Of a stretch of DNA of 64,000 nucleotides, positions 61,486 through 64,000 are shown piece after piece. Location of the stretch: NCBI RefSeq assembly GCF_003097235.1, contig NZ_QEQQ01000001.1:62001-126000 (forward strand), read 5' to 3'. Each line of letters opens with the position of its first letter. Positions within the stretch are counted from its first letter, which is position 1. The notes under the pieces were generated by a model. That model ran no database searches and was not told the origin of the DNA. It worked only from the letters and a program-made list of their open reading frames with translations. This stretch comes from Pseudomonas sp. CC120222-01a (GTDB lineage: Bacteria > Pseudomonadota > Gammaproteobacteria > Pseudomonadales > Pseudomonadaceae). Position numbers and translations under genes: made by a program.

Positions 61486-62025
61486 TTACCCTTTTTCATC
61501 CAACAGCGCCTGTATGACTTTCTCCTGCCCGGCATAGTCGCCTTCACCAAAGTGCACATGCCGCACCTGCCCCTGCCGATCGACAAAGTAATGCGCTGGC
61601 CAGAACTGGTTACCCCAGGCATTCCACACCTGATAGTCGTTATCCACCGCCACCGGATACGCGATACCCAGGCTGGCCACCTTGCTCTTCAACTGCCCCA
61701 CATCATGCTCGTAGTCGTACTCCGGCGTATGCACCCCCACCACCACCAGGCCCTGGTCGGCATAGCGCCGGGCCCAGTCGTTGACGTGCGGCAGGCTACG
61801 CTGGCAGTTGATGCAGTCCCAGGTCCAGAAGTCCACCAGCACCACCTTGCCCTTGAGCGCCGGGGCGTCCAATGGTGGTGAATTGAGCCATTGGCTGGCG
61901 CCAGCCAGTGACGGCATGGCGCCATAGTTATCGCGAGCCATCAGTTGCCCACCCGCGAGGCCCAGGCCAACCAGCGCCAAGGCCACGCCCCCCACTTTCA
62001 ACAACAGCCGGCGATCAGTTGTCAT
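61486..62025 (-). CDS. TlpA-like thioredoxin-fold protein
   Basis: A 179-residue thioredoxin-fold protein with an N-terminal hydrophobic anchor (about residues 8-27, LLKVGGVALALVGLGLAGGQ) that puts the catalytic domain in the periplasm. The active site is DFWTWDCINCQRSLPHVNDW with Cys71 and Cys74. The cis-Pro region near WPAHYFVDRQGQVRHVHFGEGDY is intact. It resembles the C-terminal domain of DipZ-type proteins and TlpA family members that reduce or oxidise periplasmic thiols. It overlaps the DUF2790 gene by 11 bases, forming a two-gene unit. Confidence 0.87.
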   Translation of the reverse strand: MTTDRRLLLKVGGVALALVGLGLAGGQLMARDNYGAMPSLAGASQWLNSPPLDAPALKGKVVLVDFWTWDCINCQRSLPHVNDWARRYADQGLVVVGVHTPEYDYEHDVGQLKSKVASLGIAYPVAVDNDYQVWNAWGNQFWPAHYFVDRQGQVRHVHFGEGDYAGQEKVIQALLDEKG

Positions 62026-62290
62026 GGCAACCGCTCGTGGCGTAGGTACGGTACTCAACACTCTCGCGCTGGCCTTTCGAGTTCAGGTAATCCATGCGCG
62101 TGTTGACCGGACCGCAGGCATTGCTCTGATCATCCTTCACCGACAGCACCCGCTTCACATCCAGCTGGTCACCATAGCGGTACTGCATGACGCTGGCGTC
62201 GTTCATCGAGGTGGAGCTGGCATTGGCGGCAACGGCACCGAGGCTGAGCACGGCGAACAGGCTGGCGCTGGCAATAGTCTTGAAGTTCAT
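62015..62290 (-). CDS. DUF2790-family periplasmic protein
   Basis: A 91-residue secreted protein with a signal peptide (MNFKTIASASLFAVLSLGAV, cleavage near ANA). Its mature part matches DUF2790: QYRYGDQLDVKRVLSV, ACGPVNTRMDYLNSKGQ and VEYRTYATSGC, with two Cys that could form a disulfide. Members are commonly found beside copper-responsive genes in Pseudomonas. It is the first gene of the unit with the TlpA-like protein and is divergent from the two-component system. Confidence 0.82.
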   Translation of the reverse strand: MNFKTIASASLFAVLSLGAVAANASSTSMNDASVMQYRYGDQLDVKRVLSVKDDQSNACGPVNTRMDYLNSKGQRESVEYRTYATSGCHDN

Positions 62291-62513
62291 GGCATCTCTC
62301 CTTGGCAACACTTTCAGGGGGTGGGGATCTGTGCTCCCCGGTCGAGAGCCATTTCACGTCCGCCAGGTATCTCGCATGTGTCGCCTGATGCTGTGATCTG
62401 CTTCTTCCTGTATCTGTACACAGGCCAGATACACTGCAATACAAAACCCCGCAGGCAAGCCATCATGTGCTCGGTACACTGCGCCCACTCTCCCTTGAAC
62501 AGGAATGCCGCGA

Positions 62514-63254
62514 ATGGAACATGTCGATCACATCCTGATCGTCGACGACGACCGTGAGATCCGCGAGCTGGTCGGCAATTACCTGAAAAAGAACGGTTTG
62601 CGCACCAGCATCGTCGCCGACGGCCGGCAGATGCGCGCTTTCCTGGAAGCCAACAGCGTCGACCTGATCGTTCTCGACATCATGATGCCCGGCGACGACG
62701 GCTTGCTGCTTTGCCGCGAACTGCGTGCCGGCAAACACCGCAACACACCGGTATTGATGTTGACCGCGCGCAACGATGAGACCGACCGCATCATCGGCCT
62801 GGAAATGGGCGCCGACGACTACCTGACCAAACCGTTCTCCGCCCGCGAACTGCTGGCGCGCATCAATGCCGTGCTGCGCCGCACGCGCATGCTGCCGCCC
62901 AACCTGACCATCAGCGAAAGCAGCCGGCTGCTGGCCTTCGGCCAATGGCGCCTGGATACCACCGCCCGTCACCTGCTGGACAACGAGGGCACCCTGGTAG
63001 CACTCAGCGGTGCCGAATACCGCCTGTTGCGGGTATTCCTCGACCACCCGCAGCGGGTACTCAGCCGCGAACAGTTGCTCAACCTGACCCAAGGCCGCGA
63101 AGCAGACATCTTCGACCGCTCCATCGACCTGCTGGTCAGCCGCCTGCGCCAACGCCTGGGCGACGATGCCCGCGAGCCAAGCTGCATCAAGACCGTGCGC
63201 AGCGAGGGCTATGTGTTCTCGCTGGCCGTGCAATTGCTCGAGTCACCCGTATGA
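62514..63254 (+). CDS. OmpR-family response regulator
   Basis: A 246-residue response regulator. The receiver domain has the acidic pocket VDDD (residues 10-13), phosphoacceptor Asp55 in LIVLDIMMPG and Lys in YLTKPF. The C-terminal winged helix contains LSGAEYRLLRVFLDHPQRVLS and IDLLVSRLRQRLGDD. I start at 62514, where aggaatg lies at ribosome-site distance; the ATG at 62505 is possible. It overlaps the sensor-kinase gene by four bases. The divergent DUF2790/TlpA unit, 223 bp away, is the probable target. Confidence 0.92.
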   Translation: MEHVDHILIVDDDREIRELVGNYLKKNGLRTSIVADGRQMRAFLEANSVDLIVLDIMMPGDDGLLLCRELRAGKHRNTPVLMLTARNDETDRIIGLEMGADDYLTKPFSARELLARINAVLRRTRMLPPNLTISESSRLLAFGQWRLDTTARHLLDNEGTLVALSGAEYRLLRVFLDHPQRVLSREQLLNLTQGREADIFDRSIDLLVSRLRQRLGDDAREPSCIKTVRSEGYVFSLAVQLLESPV

Positions 63255-64000
63255 AATGGCCGCGCACCCTTGCCTCGCGCCTGGCGCTGATCTTCATCAC
63301 CGGGCTGGTGCTGGCCTATGGGCTGTCGTTCAGCCTGCAAGCCTATGAGCGCTATGTCAGCAGCCGTTCGATGATGCTCAGCCATCTGGAGCAGGATGTC
63401 GCCACCTCGATGGCGATCCTCGAGCGCCTGCCGGCGGCCGAGCGAGCCAGCTGGCTGCCGCGCCTGGAGCGCCATACCTACCGCTACCGCCTGGATCAGG
63501 GCCAGGCCGGCACGCCGATGGCCAGCGACGAACCGCCCATGGCTGCCGAATCGATCATCAAGGCCATCGGCGAGCACTACCAGCTGAAATTCAAGGATAT
63601 TCCCGGACCGCAACAGCACTTCCAGGTGCACTTGCACCTGTCTGATGGCTCGCCGCTGACCATCGATGTCACGCCAACGCCAGTACCGGTGGCGGGCTGG
63701 CTGCCGCTGGTGCTGCTGATCCAGCTCGGTGTGCTGCTGTTCTGCACCTGGCTGGCGGTGCGCCTGGCCATCGGCCCACTGACCCGCCTGGCCCAGGCCG
63801 TGGACGACCTCGACCCGGACAAGCCCGGCGTGCTGCTGGATGAAAGCGGCCCGCGCGAGGTCAAGTACGCCGCCGTGGCGTTCAATGCCCTGCAAGCACG
63901 CATCGCCGCCTACCTGAAAGAACGCATGCAATTGCTGGCTGCCATATCCCACGACCTGCAAACACCGATCACGCGCATGAAACTGCGGGTCGAGGTCATG
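63251..64000 (+). CDS. sensor histidine kinase, truncated by window end
   Basis: The first 250 residues of a membrane sensor kinase; the gene continues past the end. It has a first membrane helix (about residues 9-28, LALIFITGLVLAYGLSFSL), a periplasmic sensor of about 115 residues with VATSMAILERLPAAE and HLHLSDGSPLTID, a second helix (about 150-170), a HAMP linker (RLAIGPLTRLAQAVDDLDPD) and the H-box AISHDLQTPITRMKLR with His234. The catalytic ATPase domain lies beyond 64000. It pairs with the preceding response regulator. The signal it senses is unknown; copper or thiol stress would fit the neighbours. Confidence 0.9.
   Translation, partial: MKWPRTLASRLALIFITGLVLAYGLSFSLQAYERYVSSRSMMLSHLEQDVATSMAILERLPAAERASWLPRLERHTYRYRLDQGQAGTPMASDEPPMAAESIIKAIGEHYQLKFKDIPGPQQHFQVHLHLSDGSPLTIDVTPTPVPVAGWLPLVLLIQLGVLLFCTWLAVRLAIGPLTRLAQAVDDLDPDKPGVLLDESGPREVKYAAVAFNALQARIAAYLKERMQLLAAISHDLQTPITRMKLRVEVM

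Overview
The window looks like chromosome of a Pseudomonas putida-group bacterium. It is GC-rich and densely coded. Many intergenic gaps carry the palindromic REP elements typical of that group (the core word TGTGGGAGCGGGCTTGCCCG and a variant with GGCCTTGTGTCGCGAAAGGG). The gene content also fits: OprD porin, LpxO, SotB, CzcCBA, many LysR and AraC regulators, and PAAR-type secretion effectors. I see no rRNA, tRNA, insertion sequence, phage or CRISPR array. Species was not determined.

Layout. (1) 0.2-7.7 kb: a small unknown gene, then a tight one-carbon operon purU-folD-soxBDAG. It would oxidise an N-methyl amine, load the methyl carbon on tetrahydrofolate and release it as formate. (2) 7.8-12.6 kb: a LysR regulator divergent from a periplasmic esterase, a PAAR protein with a C-terminal toxin (Ntox44-like) and its overlapping candidate immunity gene, a pirin and a DUF1330 gene. 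(3) 12.7-18.1 kb: a riboflavin-synthesis gene with a degenerate second domain, then a PotD/PotF-type ABC importer. A shared palindrome-like word lies upstream of both. (4) 18.2-24.7 kb: a LysR/D-malate (tartrate) dehydrogenase pair, a PstS-OmpA fusion, a TerC/Alx membrane protein, and a second PAAR effector/immunity pair with a glycine-rich hydrophobic tail. (5) 24.8-35.4 kb: metabolic enzymes and exporters with neighbouring LysR or AraC regulators (acyl-CoA dehydrogenase, cysteine desulfurase, nitroreductase, LysE exporter, SotB, alcohol dehydrogenase). (6) 35.4-38.1 kb: ThpR, LpxO, an AhpD-like protein and a GNAT acetyltransferase. (7) 38.1-46.5 kb: two cobalamin riboswitches. One heads a TonB receptor; the other heads an ABC importer operon that ends in an OprD-type porin. 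A membrane acyltransferase sits between them, preceded by a Zur-like palindrome. (8) 46.5-54.1 kb: GNAT, lipoprotein, UvsE, orphan ParA, a DUF2946/TonB receptor pair and an MHS-family transporter. (9) 54.2-59.9 kb: czcCBA metal efflux. (10) 60-64 kb: aroQ plus an NAD-type quinate/shikimate dehydrogenase, a TlpA-like thioredoxin/DUF2790 pair, and a divergent two-component system whose kinase runs off the end.

The clearest candidates for something less described are the B12-riboswitch transport cluster with an OprD porin, the two orphan PAAR effector-immunity modules in low-GC patches, the sarcosine-oxidase-like operon whose delta subunit has lost its zinc ligands, and the RibB-X/ABC-importer pair sharing an upstream sequence word.
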